NCBI RefSeq assembly: GCF_018224955.1
Contig: NZ_JAGTUU010000001.1
Location: forward strand, 124,001 to 188,000
Direction of reading: 5' to 3'
Length of the DNA: 64,000 nt
From: Thetidibacter halocola
Lineage (GTDB): Bacteria > Pseudomonadota > Alphaproteobacteria > Rhodobacterales > Rhodobacteraceae
How positions within the stretch are numbered: the first letter of the stretch is position 1; each line of letters opens with the position of its first letter. The notes beneath the pieces were generated by a model that did no database searches, was not told the DNA's origin, and saw nothing but the letters and a program-made list of their open reading frames with translations. Shown one piece after another: positions 46,901 to 58,900 of this stretch. The translations under genes were made by a program, and so were the position numbers.

Positions 46901-49900
46901 CCTCGACCTTGACCGTAACGGTAAAGCGGCCGACCTGGCCGAGGCTGTCGCTGGTCACTGCACCGGTGACCGGATCGACGGTGATCCAGTCGGGGCCAGC
47001 CAGCTTTTCAAAGCGCAGGCTGGCGCGCGGGCTGTCCGCGTCGGTCGCATCGACGGAATGCACCAGCGCGGCGCCCTCGACCAGGACCGTGTCGGTCGCC
47101 AGCAGGACCGGACGCGCCCGGACGGTGACGGTGACCTCTGCCACCGCCGACAGGCCCGCCTCGTCCGTGACCCGGATCGAGAAGGTCGTCGGCCCCACCT
47201 GCCCGGTGGTGTCCCCGCTGACGATGCCGGTCGCCGGATCGATCGACAGCCAGGACGGCGCGCCGGGTTCCAGCGCAAAGACCAGGTCGGCTGGATCGGA
47301 ATCGGGGTCGGTCACCACCGGCTCCAGCGCCAGCGCATCGCCCTCGACCACGATCAGCGCCCCGGCGGTGATGGCGGGCGGCACATTGACGTCCACGACA
47401 AAGCTGGCGGTATCGCTGAGCCCGTCCGGGTCGGTGACACGCACGCTCACCGTGGCCTCGCCCATCCGGCCGGTCGAGTCGCCGGTCACGGCGCCGGTCA
47501 CGGCATCGACCAGGATCCAGTCGGGTCCGTCGATTTTCTCGAACACCAGGCCCGCCGCGCTGTCCTCGTCCGTTGCCGAAACCGCGTGGGACAGGGCCGT
47601 GCCCTGGACGACGGCGACGTTGTCGGCCGTCAGCACCGGCGCGGTGCGCACCCGCAACGTGAAGGTCGTCTCGCCAAAAGCGCCCTCGCCGTCCGTCGCG
47701 CGCAGGGTGAAGGACTGGTCGCCCAGCGTGGCGGGCGTCCAGGACAACCGGCCGGTTTCGGGATCGACGGTTGCATCCGCCGGGCCGGAAACCAGCGCAA
47801 AGACCAGTTCGCCCGGTGCGGCATCGGGATCGCGCGCCACCGGCGTCAGCGTCACCTCGGCCCCGCGCGGCACCGTCCGGTCGTCCAGCGGGTCGAAGAC
47901 GGGGGCGTCGTTGACCGCCGAGATCGTGATGGTCAGATCCACCACATCGGACCGGTCGACGCCGTCGAACAGCCGGTAACGCACTACCGCCTCGCCGCTC
48001 ACGTCGGGCGCGGGCGTGTAGCGGAAGACGCCGTTGCCCAAGGCGACCAGCGTCGCGCCGCCCAGGTCGCCGACAACCTCGAGGATCAGCGGATCGTTTT
48101 CGGCGTCGCTGTCATTGGCCAGCAGGTCGATGTCAACCGGCGTATCCTCGACCGTCGTGGCGGTCTCGCCGACCGCGACGGGGGCGGTGTTCGGCTCGGT
48201 GCCGAGCAGGCGCACGGTGCTGACCGTGACCTCGGCGCCCAGGGCCCCCATGCCGATCAGGTCGAAAGCCAGCGTCACGCCATCGGGCCGCGTGGCAAGA
48301 CCGGTCAGGTCCAGAGTCACGATCAGGTCGCCGCCGATTTCAACCACCGAGACCGCCGAGGAGGCGAAGCGCGAACCATCAGCCTGGAAGTTCAGCACCG
48401 CGTCGGTGCCGCCCAGGCCCTCGATGGCGGGCAGAACCATCGCGCCCGTGCTCGCGTCGAACAGCGCCGCCTCGAACGCATCCGGTGCCGCGTTGCCGCC
48501 AGACCCCAGCGACAGGCCCGAGACCCGGAACTGGATCGCCGTAACCTCTGCGGGCAAGGCGAATGTCTGGCTGAGACCGGACATCGCGCCCCGCGTCTCG
48601 TGCAGGCGCGCGCCCGCGGCTGTGACGGTGACGTCGCCCACGGTCGTCCAGCCCGACAGGCCGCCCGAGAAGCCCCCGTTGGTGAAATCGGACGGCGTGC
48701 CACCCGACAGAGCCGCGGTTGCGCCTCCGGCAGAAGCGGATGCTGACCCGCCCGAGGTGGCCGCCCGGTTCATCACCAGCGGCCGCGCCTCCGGCCCTGC
48801 GACGGGCGGCGACAGGTCGCCGACATCCTCGGCCATTGGCAGGCGACGCAGGCCGGTGTCGAGGATGCTCGACATCACGTATCCGGGCGCGGTCGGGTCG
48901 ATCAGGTCGGGCAGACCCATGACGTTGCCCATCTCGTGCAACAGCACGGTCAGCAGGTCGACCCGCCCATCCGCCGCACCGCCGGCAATCGCGCGGTAGA
49001 CATGCGGCGCGCCATCGACGGGTTCGAATTCCTCCGCCTGCCCCGGCGTCGCGTCGATGAACCAGCCATTGCCGGCCGCATCGAGGTCGAGCGTGATGAT
49101 CCGGCCCTCGGAATAGGCCAGCGCCTCGCCATCCAGATCCGCCACCCGCAGCTCGAACCCGTCGAGATAGTCGGCCGCCCCGCCCCAGAGTTCGGAGTCG
49201 ATCCAGATGCCTTCTGCCACCTCGGCCAGCGCCTGTGCCTCGAACAGGCGCAGCTCTCCGACACCCCCCGCACCGATACCGGCGGCGGTCTGGTTCGAGC
49301 CGGGCTTCGCAAAGCGGATGTCGTCGACGACCATCAGAACCGACACACCGTCACCAAGGCCCAGCAATTGAACGCTTTCGAGGAAGTTCAGCACCGCCTC
49401 GCTGGGTGTCGCGGCAGCCGCACGTTCGAGGCCGATGTTCCTGATCGTGACGTTCGCCACGCGACCCTTTACCTCGGACGGGATGGTGAAGGTCGCCGTC
49501 TGGCTCGAGAAAAGGCCCGGCTGGAAGGCGAAATAGGGTGTGGTTACCGTCTGGCCGGTCTTGGGCGACTTGTAGGTGGCGTTGGCGGTGTAGGTCTGTC
49601 CGTCGATGGTGGTAAAGATCGCCTCGGCCCGGAAATCGTCGTTGAAGTTGACCGGGATGAAGGCGTCGAATTTCAGCGTTTCCATGGTCGGCGGGACGTA
49701 AAGGCGGTTATGCGTCAGCTTGTCCAGCTGCCCGACCTGGTCGATGAAGTCGATCATCGCCTGGCCCGGGTCGAAGTGACCCAGGAAGGGAACGCTAAAG
49801 CCGCCTTCGGGCGTGAAGGTCTTGATCAGTTCCTTCAGCGCCTGGCTGCCGCCCATCAGCAGGCCGTAATCGGGTTTCACGTCGACATTCGGGAACAGCT

Positions 49901-52900
49901 GCGACAGCAGCACGCCCAGGTTCTTCTGGATGATTGCCGTCACCTTGCCGATATCGGCCAGGCGAGAGTCGCGGTCGGCATTCTCGTTGGCGACGCTGTC
50001 GGTGCGGATCGGACGCCCGATGATCCAGGCCAGCGGGCCGATGCCCCCCGACAGCGAGAAGGCGGTGATGTCGAAGACAACGGCATTCGGATCCTTGGCC
50101 TTGGCGGCGTCGCTCTGCGCCTTGACGTCGGCGAGGAACGCCTTCACCTCGGGTTGTTCGATGATGTACTTGATCGTTTCGTCGATCACCTTGACCAGCA
50201 GGTCGACGATCACGCCGTCATCCACCAGGAAATTCACCAGCGAGCCGGACAGGCTTTCGAGTTGACCGGGTGTGAACAGGACCTTTGTCGGGTCATTGGC
50301 ATCCACCACCGACAGGATCGGGCTGCCATCCGCGTTGGTTCCGGTCTGCTTGAGGACGCCGTCATTCGCCGTGGCGATGTTCTGCTTGGCACGGGCCGCC
50401 TTTTCGTCCGGGTTCAGGCCGGTATCCCAGGCCGGGTTGCGGAAGCGTTCGACGATGTTGTCCAGCACCCGGTCGATCAGCGGCTTGGCCACGCGGCCGA
50501 CCACGTCCAGCAACTCGCCGATCCAGTTCTGGTTCACCAGGAACCGCCCGGTGATGTCGATGGGGCTGTTGAAGCCCCAGCTTTCGTCGAGCACATTCTT
50601 GAAGATGTCAAGGGTAAAGCTGACGCCCTCGTCGGTGAAATCCCCCGCACCGTGATCGATGCCGCCATGCATCGACCAGCCGGGGAGGTCGTAGCTGAGC
50701 GGAAAGCGGCCCAGTTCGGGCGGCAGGTCGGGGATCGAATCGATGGCCGATCCGATGGATTTCTTGGCGCTGGCGAAGATACCGCTGGCCGTGAGTTTCT
50801 CGGTCGCGTCCTTGACGGCCGCTTCCTTGGCCTCCTGGATGTTCAGCGTGTTCGCCAAATACTTGTTGTAGGCGCTGTCCAGCAGCCACTTGACGTAATC
50901 CGTCATGGCGTGACGCGTGCCGTGGCTGAAATCGCCGTTGAAGATGCTCGGCACCGCCGGATAGGCTTGGTCGATCTGCTGGGTCGGATTGTTTGGATCC
51001 TGGATCTTGGCCAGCTTGGGACGGTCGACCTCGGTGTTGTCGAAATCGAGCGAGGTGCGCGTCTTGCCAGTCACAGCCGACAGGATCTCGGGATCGCCCG
51101 CCACGGCGGAGAAGTAGAACCCGACGCCGACCGCCTCGTTTCGCAGCGAATTCGCGCTGGTGCCGTTGATCGGGTTGAAACCGGCGAACTCGAAATACTT
51201 GTCCAACTGACCCTTGATGCCCGACCAGTTGCCGTTGTTGAACGCGGACAGGTTGACGCCATACCAGGGCTGCTTGGTGAAGTTCTCGCCAAAGATGGCG
51301 CCGACCTGCTGGATCGCGCTGGGCATGGCAGAAGTGCCGACCACGATGCCCTGGTCGCCGGCGGTCCGCCAGACCGTCTCGCCGCCCATGAACAGCGCGT
51401 TCACATCCGCCGTGCCGAGATACCAGTTGGTGATCCGCGAATGCGGCGTCGCCATGATGTCGTCGCTGATGAAGCCCGGCACGTTCAGCGGCGACCCGCC
51501 CGCCGACTTGGTAAAGCTGATCTGGACGTCCGGCACGCCCTTGGGGCTGGGCACCTTGTCCGCGCCGTCATTCGTCGTCGGGATCGCCGTACCGTTTGGC
51601 GTGGTGGTCTGGGTGAAGGTGCCGACGATGCCGCTGAACAGGTTCGACACCGCCCCGCCGACGCTGCCGCTGCTGGTCGGCGGCTTGACAGTCTCCTGGT
51701 AGTAGTTGTCGGCGAAATCGACATTCGACCAGACCTGGACGTTCGGGTCCTTGAAATCGTCCCACGGGATTTCCGCCGCCTGAAGGCCAAGCAGACCGCC
51801 GACCTTGAAGAACAGCTTGGAGATGTCCTCCATGAAGCCGGCGATCTTCTGCAGGCCCGAGCCGATCATCGGGCCGGGCGGCGGAGCCAGCGAAATCAGG
51901 ATGCCGGCAAGCTTGATGGCCTTGATGTAACTTTCGACCAGCGATTTCAGCGCGACCTTCAGCGAATCCTGCTTGAAGTCGTGCGGATCCAGCGTGGTCA
52001 TGTGGATGTTCATGTCCTTGCCCTGCGGCACCTCGATCAGGGTGCCGAGGCGCTGGATGATCTCGGAGTTGACCACGGTGCCACGGCTGTGGCCGACGAA
52101 ATGCATCGGGCTGTCAAAGATCCCGCCGACCCGGTCGAGTTCGACCAGAGAGGCAAAGAAGGCGTCGGCGGCGGCCTCGGAATATCCCGAATCCGAGATG
52201 TCGCTCTCACGATACCAGTCCATGACGAGGGTCAGCGCCTTGCCCTTGGGCAGGTCACTTGCGGTGATGGGCACGCCGCTGATCCGGTAACCCTCGACCT
52301 TGACGGGGTCGTATTCGTGGAACTTGCCGGTCTGTCGGTTGTAGACCGCGATCAGGCCGCCGCCTGCCGCCTCGTTCAGCACCTCGGCATTGGCCAGCCA
52401 GGCTGCCAGCGTCGCCTCGTTCAGCGGCGTATTGGGCGAGTCCGGCATCAAGGCGATCTGGAACCCGTGCGTGACGACCTGCACCGTGGCAAAGCCGTTG
52501 GGATTGGCCACGATCGGCGGCGTCTCGAAGGTCGCGTCGGCATAGATCGGGCCACCGCCGCGTGCTACGGCGACACCCCAGAAATAGTCCTGCCCGCCGG
52601 TCAGGACGCGGCTGAGCCCCTCGGCCACCTCGATGACCACCGCGTGTTTCAGCTGGACCCCGCCGTTGATGTCGGCCGCGGTCAGCGCGCGCTCTTCCTT
52701 GATCGACCCATCCGGCCCCAGCAGGTAGTAGTTGCCACTCTCAAAGGCATAGGTGCCGGCGGTCTGGCGGCTGTTGATCAGTCGCCACGGGTTATAGTCG
52801 CTGGTCTTTTCGGGATCGTTCGACGGGAAGTAGCGGGTGCGGAAGTCGTCGTTCGGGAACAGGCCCTCGCCCGCCTTCTGGGTGGACATGAACAGGTCCA

Positions 52901-55900
52901 TCATGAAGGTCGACTGGCCGATCTTGCGCGGGTCGAGGTGCACCTCGAAGCGCAGCGGCTGCTTGCCCGTGCCGTTGACCTGGGTCACGCCGCTGGGCCG
53001 GATCAGCTCGACCAGTGCCTCGCCCTGGATATCGAGGCCGCGGCCCCAGAATTGCACGTCTAAGCCCGGCCCGTAGACGTTCTCGCGGTTGCCGGGTGCG
53101 ATGGCGGTCTTGAGGCTCCAGTAGGGATAGTCGAGGTCGATCGGCACCTCGCGGTTGACCTGCCCCACCTTGCCGTTCGAGATGCCCTTTTCGGCTTCCT
53201 TGATTGCCTCGTCGACCCGCAGAGTGACGATGACACCGGCTTTGCGGAAATTCGCCAGCACCTGCGACCCGTCGGGCCGCATCGCCAGTTCGGTCAGATA
53301 CTGGTCGGGGATCGGGCTGGTTGCGCCGACCAGGCCGGCGGTGCCCCACATGTGCTCGATCTCGGCCTTATCCCAATCCGCCTGCGATAGGTCGAACGGG
53401 TTGCGGATCAGGCCGATCTTGTTTCCAAGCTCATGATATTGCTCGATGTAATAGGCCAGTTCGGCATCGTTCATCGTCAGGTAGCGCGACAGGTCGTAGT
53501 CGGCGACGAAGGCATAGGACAGGTCCGGCGCGATCTCGACCGCGACCGGATAGCGGATGTCGAGGTCGTAGCGCTGGCTGGTGCCGCGAACGTAGCGATC
53601 AAAGATGTAGGGACCGAAGACGAAGGGGTCGTAGCGGACCTGGATCGGCTTCAGGTTCAGTTCCAGAGAGCGGCGCGTGTCGGATGCGCCATCGCTCAGC
53701 GTCGGCAACTTGGAAACCGTCGCAGCATAGCTGTCCGGGTTCGGGTCCGTGACACGGATCGTGTAGAAGCCCGAGCGGTTTTCACCGCGTGCCACGAAGA
53801 CGAGCCGGTTCGGATCCGAGGTTGCGTCAATGTCATAAGGATCGACACCGGCATCGAGGATCTTGATGATCTGGTGGAAGGACGGCTTGCCCCGGTCGGC
53901 GGGATCCACGTTGATGACGACGATCTTGCCCTTCTTGGCGCTCAGCGGGCTGCGCGCCCAGCCGTCCTGTCCGAACATCGGCGCCAGCGGCACCGCGACA
54001 TAGAGTTTCGACCCGTCCGAGGACAGTTCGATATCGTTGATCTTGCCCGCCAATCCGGGCAGGTCAAACTCTGCCGGCAGGGAAATCTGTTCGGCCTGGA
54101 GATAGGTGGACGATCCCGGACGCATGTCGATGACAAAGATCTTCCCGGTGCCGGCCGCATACAGGAAGCTGCCATCGCCGCTGATCGTCAGTTTCTGGAC
54201 GTTGCCACCGGGAACCTTGATGATGTCGGCTCCGGGCGAGTCCGCGTCAGTGTCGTATTGGCGCAGCAGCGTCATGTCGACCACCGCGATACCGCTGGTC
54301 GTGGCGACAAAGGCCGCCGACAGGTCGGGCGCCATCAGAACGTCGTTGGGCCAGCCGCGCAGGTCGGTCAAACCGTCCTTGAGCAACACGTTTGCCACGA
54401 GCTCGGTACTTTCCGCGTCAGCGTCCGCGGTCGCGCCCTCGGCCAGCACGTCGAAGATTTGCAGCATGGTGTTGCCGGCCGCGTCCGACGCGCCCATGCC
54501 GCCGTAACCACGGGTGTTCTTGACCTGGATCGGCGTCGATTCCACCGCGCGCGTGCCATAGGACCAACCGTCCAGATCCCCGCCGGCGCCACCCGGTTGC
54601 GGCCGTTCAAAGGTTATGCGCGCGCGTCCCAGCAGGATGCCCTCGGGCGCGTCGATCACGAAGGTCGCCTTGCCCGAGGAGGCGTTGACAGAGCCGACGT
54701 CGAATGCGGCGCCGGTGACGTAGTGAAGGTTATTGCCGATGGCGAACTTGACCCGCGTGTCCTCGATATCCGATCCGAAGGCGCCGAACGCCGGCGAGTC
54801 GGTGCCGTAGATCGCGTTCTCGACGGTGAACTCGATGCGCACCTTACCGCCCTCGATCGTCGGCTTGGCGGAGCTGATATAGGGCGCGGCGCCGGCGGCG
54901 GGCGGGACGGAACCGGACGGGCGGGTGACGCTGAGCGTGACCTTTTCGGCGGGGTCGCCCGCGGGGATGTCGCGCTCCAGCGCCTTTTCCCAGTCCTTGC
55001 CGTCGAGATACTTCTTGTAGATCACCACGCGGTCGGCCTGGCTCTTGAGCAGGAACGCCGTGCCGACGCCCACCAGGCTCAGCCCTGCGACCGCCCCTAA
55101 CAGGCCGCCGGTGGTGGCAAAGGCAATGCCGAGCCCGATCGACACGATCCCCGCCGCGGCCGCCAGGTCACTGCCCCAATCGAATGCCTGGCGCGTCGGC
55201 TGGTTGGCCTTGGCCACCAGGATCGAACCCTTCTCGGTCAGGCCCGGGAAGGGCGGCGAGGCGGTGCGCGCAATGCCGTTCTCGTCGACATAGCCGGTGT
55301 CGACCAGCCGCCAGATCTTGCCGAACTCGCCGCCCGATATCTCGGTGAAATCGTCGGCCACGAGGAACATCACCTGCTCGCCCGGGGCCGCGACCGAGGG
55401 ATCGACCCGCGCGCCCATCTGGATCGGCCCGCCCAGCGTGCCGCCGATGATCTCGAGATCCGCCGCCGCGAGGAAGGTCAGCGCCTCGGGCACGACGATG
55501 TCGAGGTCCTGTTCAGCCACCGCCGTCACGGTCACGGTGGCGTCGCCGCCGGCGATCTGCCCGGCGCCAAAGGCGAATTCCATACCGTCAGCGGTGCGCA
55601 GGGCACCGCCCGCCGCGCCGATGGTGGCGGTGTTGCCCTCGACCGGCGGGGCGACCGTGACCTCCAGCACCTCCTCGGCGCCGCGATAGATCACCGTGAC
55701 GGTGGTCACGCCGGGCGCCACCGCCTCGATCAGGCCATCGGCGGTGACGGTGACGACAGACTCGTTGCCCGAGATATAGACCACGCCCTGCTCGCCGCCG
55801 ATGTAGTCCTGGAGGCCAGAACCCAGTTCCGTCACGATCTGGCGCCGGCCGCCCTCGGGCAGGATCGTGACCGTGTCGGGATAGGCATCGATGCCGAAGA

Positions 55901-58900
55901 TCTGCGCAATCGCCCCGTCGCCGTCATCGGCGATGCCCACCGCCGCCGCGGTGGCGGCCGCAACCGCGCCGCGGCGCGCGATGACATAGGTGTCGCCTTC
56001 GCCGATTGCCGTCACGAGGCCGGTATCGGCCACGCGGATGACCGACGGATCGGCAGACAGGACGTCGACATAGTCGAAGGGCAGGATCACGTCGGCCTGG
56101 TCCTCGAACTGGCCAACGAGAACCATGCCCGAGACCTCGCCCGGCGCGTCGAACAGGTAGCGGCGCATCAGGAAGTCCATCTGCGTCAGCGCCGCGTCCG
56201 ACACCGTCACGTCGATGGTGATCTCGGAGGTTGCCGCATAGCCGTCATCGGCCACCACCGTGACCGACCCGGCGCCGTGATAGCCATCCACCGGCCGCAC
56301 GCGCAGGAACTGTCCATCCGGCGTGAAGGTGGCCGTCACGTTCTCGGTCGAGGCGATCCGGAAGAACACCGTGTCGCCATCGGGATCGGTGGCGATCTCG
56401 TCCAGACGCAGCAGGTAGGGCAGCTCGACATGGGTAAAGACCACAGGCAGCGTCGCCGCAACGGTTGGCGCCGCGTTCCGGCGCACCCCGAAGTTGACGT
56501 TCAGAACCTGCCGGTCCTGGGCATCGACGGCGCCATTGCCGTCGATATCCGTCCCCGCCCCGGCGTCGCGCAGCAACGCGCTGTCCGTGCCATCGACCGA
56601 CCCGTCCGCGTTCAGGTCGCCGGCAAGGCCGACCGTCAGGACAAAGTCACCGGCCCCGGCCACGTTCAGCCGGTGCAGGCCGCCCGCCTCGAAGCTGTAA
56701 AGCGCCACGGACCCGTTCGAGCCCTGTTGGAGGCTCAGAAGGGCGGCGCCCTCGATGCTGGGCACTTGGGTCGCGGAATCGGTGGCGATCCGCAGGATCA
56801 ACCGCCCGCCGGCCGCGCCGGCCACCTCGCTGTCGCGGATGGTCAGGGCATAGGTTGCGGGCCCGGTGCCAAGGATCATGCGCCCGGTGAAGTTGCCCAC
56901 GCCGCCCAGGTCCTCGACGATGGGAACGAGGCGGGTGCTGCCGTCGGGGAGGTATTCGATGGCGTCACCGGCGCCACCGATCTCGGCGGCGATGCTCAGC
57001 CGGCCCTCGGAATCGTAGCCGTAGCGAACGCCGCTGCCATCCTGGAGCTGGCGTACCCCGGTCAGGCGGCCCGCGTCGTCATAGGTGTAGATCAGCGTGC
57101 GCCCGTCCGGCGCCGTGGCGCGAACGATCCGCCCTGCTTCGTCGCGCAGGAAGGACAGCACGTCGCCATTGGTCGCGGTGATGCCGCTCTGGCCGATGAA
57201 CAGGCGCTCTCCGGCGACGCGGATCTCCTGCACTTCGCCCCCGGCGTTCAGCACGTATTGCGTGCCGCCCGGCGCGGTCAGCAGGAAAGGCTGCACGCCG
57301 CCAGACTGAGGATCGGTCGGGTTGTAGGGCAGCCCGTCCGAGGCGGCATAGAACCGCCCGCCGGTCTTGCGCAGGATCATGTCCGACGAGGCCAGCGTCC
57401 AGTCGCCCTGGTCGGCGACCCATTGTGGCCGCCAGAAGGTCGCCGGGCCCACCATCTGTTCGACCGGCGCAAAGGTGAAGCCCATGCGCACGCCCGTGGG
57501 CAGCGTCAGGTACAACCGGCTGCCGGCCTGAAGCGCGCTGTAGATGCCAAAGGATTCCCGCCCGGTGCGCGGCAGGTTCAGCGCGAGATCGGTGTCGAAC
57601 CCGGCCGACCAGGTGCCGAAATCCGCATCCGCACCGGACAGCGCGTCGTAGCGGCGATCGAGGACAAGGCCGATGCCACCCAGCGTCACGGCCAGGTCGC
57701 TGCGGCGGTCGGTATGGCCGGTCAGCTTGTCCTGCCCGTTGATCTCGATCGTCAGGTCCGACCGGCTGGAGCGGCCGCCGATGTCGATGGCGCTCAGCCG
57801 CAGACGGTAGAAGCCGTTTTGCAAGCTCCGCGTGTCCAGCTGCGCCAGCACGCCGCCGGCCACGGCATCGCCCGAGGCCAGGCTGCGCAGGACGGCGCTG
57901 CCATCGGCGCGCATCAGGTCCAGCGTCCAGGTGTCGATATTGGCATCCGCCACGATCCCGGCGATGTCGACCACCCCGGACAGTTGCCGCGCCCGCAGGT
58001 CGTCATCGAAGAAGACCATCGGCGCCGACCGGTCGGCCGGATCGCGCACCTTGAGCGGCAGGTCCGCCACGCCCTCGATCCCGTCGGCATCCACGGCGAC
58101 GGCGCGCAGCGCGACCTTGCCCGGCACGGTCGGCGTGATCGTCGCCCGCCCGCGCGCATCCAGCGCCGTTTCGACCCCGTCGACGAAGAACCGGATCCCG
58201 GTGATGTCGGCCAGGCTGTCTGCGACCACCGTCACCAGAACCGGCTGGCCCGGCGCAACCGGGAAGGAGGGGGTCAGCTCGATCCGCACATCGGGTTTCA
58301 CTGGCTCCAGCGTCGCCCGCATCACGATGGTCTGCCGCGCGCTGCGCGCCCCGTCGGAGGCGATGAAGGTGACGTAGTATTCGCCCACCTGCCCCGGCCC
58401 CGGTGTCCAGGCGACCTCACCGGTCGTGGCGTCCAGCGTGGCCCCTTCCGGCAAGTTCAGCGCCTCGAAGGTCAGCGCCTGACCATCCGGGTCAGAGGCC
58501 TCGAGGGTAAAGCGCTTTTCCTCGCCCACGAGGAAGGCGCGGTCAGACGCTACCAGCTCTGGCACGCGATTGACGTTGGCGATGTCGATATCGACCGACA
58601 GGCGCGTGACAAGGCCGGTCGGGTCGGTCGCGGCGAAGGTCACGGTATAGGTGCCCGCCTGCTCGAAGCCGGGCAGCCAGACGAATTCGCCCCTTTCCAC
58701 AGAGAAGGCCGCACCCTGGGGCAGGCCCGACACGACCGACAGTTTCACCGGATCGCCATCGGGATCGTCAGCGATCACGGAAAAGCGGATCTCGGCCCGC
58801 TCGCGGCCCAGTTGCGTCAGCATCGGCACGAAGACCGGCGCCCGGTTCTGCGGGTCGATGCGGATCTCGACCTTTTCGGTCGAACTGCGATTGCCGTCCG

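Noticed and set aside
43782-48746. Very long open frame on the + strand opposite the giant gene
   Set aside because: It is antisense to the repeat-rich giant gene. Its Arg/Asp/His/Gln-rich translation is the usual mirror of a high-GC coding strand and has no recognisable domain.
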